Below are positions 63,360 to 64,000 of a DNA stretch of 64,000 bases, piece after piece. Below the pieces are notes generated by a model, which saw only the letters and a list, made by a program, of their open reading frames with translations, ran no database searches and was not told where the DNA came from. Source of the stretch: an uncultured Lachnospiraceae bacterium (GTDB lineage: Bacteria; Bacillota; Clostridia; Lachnospirales; Lachnospiraceae). Each line of letters begins with the position of its first letter. Within the stretch, counting starts at the first letter, position 1. Location of the stretch: positions 157,779 to 221,778 of the forward strand of contig CAMUXE010000001.1 in the NCBI GenBank assembly GCA_947164605.1, in the 5' to 3' direction. The translations under genes were made by a program, and so were the position numbers.

Positions 63360-64000
<641 letters not shown>

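Overview
The window is low-GC Firmicutes (Clostridia) DNA. A Lachnospiraceae gut anaerobe close to Lachnospira is the best guess: there is a formate-producing pyruvate formate-lyase system, a secreted PL9-type pectate lyase, flagellin with FliS and sigma-D/sigma-28 promoters, ATP-type PEP carboxykinase, a Trp T-box, a BirA/BioY biotin module and Na+-coupled NSS transporters. The species is inference; the gene families are read directly from the translations.

Layout. 1-9.6 kb: Rrf2 regulator (cut by the left edge), a ThiE-HAD fusion, a MATE exporter, a Nudix hydrolase, a GntR/FCD regulator, a large RelA/SpoT-domain protein, gltX and pflA. 9.9-18.6 kb: a nuclease-helicase (DUF2075), a DUF2142 membrane protein, trpD under a Trp T-box, an L,D-transpeptidase lipoprotein and bioB-bioY behind a BirA-like operator. 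18.6-34 kb: pflB with an unusual structured leader, a PocR/MCP sensor, GNAT, tadA, pectate lyase, rsmA, tatD, metG, an HD phosphohydrolase, an SPFH protein, pckA, a TetR regulator and tRNA-Lys(CUU). 34-52.8 kb: two tandem NSS symporters, an AI-2E-family permease, glnK-amt, trmB, a D,D-carboxypeptidase, fliS, flagellin, a 1073-residue protein that is probably flagellar, a third NSS symporter and a three-gene zinc-ribbon/membrane cluster.

52.8-64 kb is an accessory defence island, almost all on the minus strand. Reading in the direction of transcription it holds a type I restriction operon (hsdS, fic, hsdR, GIY-YIG/DUF4357), a frameshifted AbiH-like gene and two complete, paralogous AbiEi/AbiEii cassettes, each with its own promoter and 3' hairpin. 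Decayed gene remnants follow. At the right edge hsdS runs into a tetranucleotide repeat of at least 13 copies. Both alternative frames hit stop codons within three codons of the tract, which is the architecture of a phase-variable specificity subunit. This is the most notable observation in the window.

Regulatory reading adds several links. Two exact or near-exact sigma-D promoters tie flagellin and the 1073-residue gene together. Three TGTATACA palindromes connect the GntR/FCD regulator and pflB. Trp T-box and BirA-type control explain trpD and bioBY.
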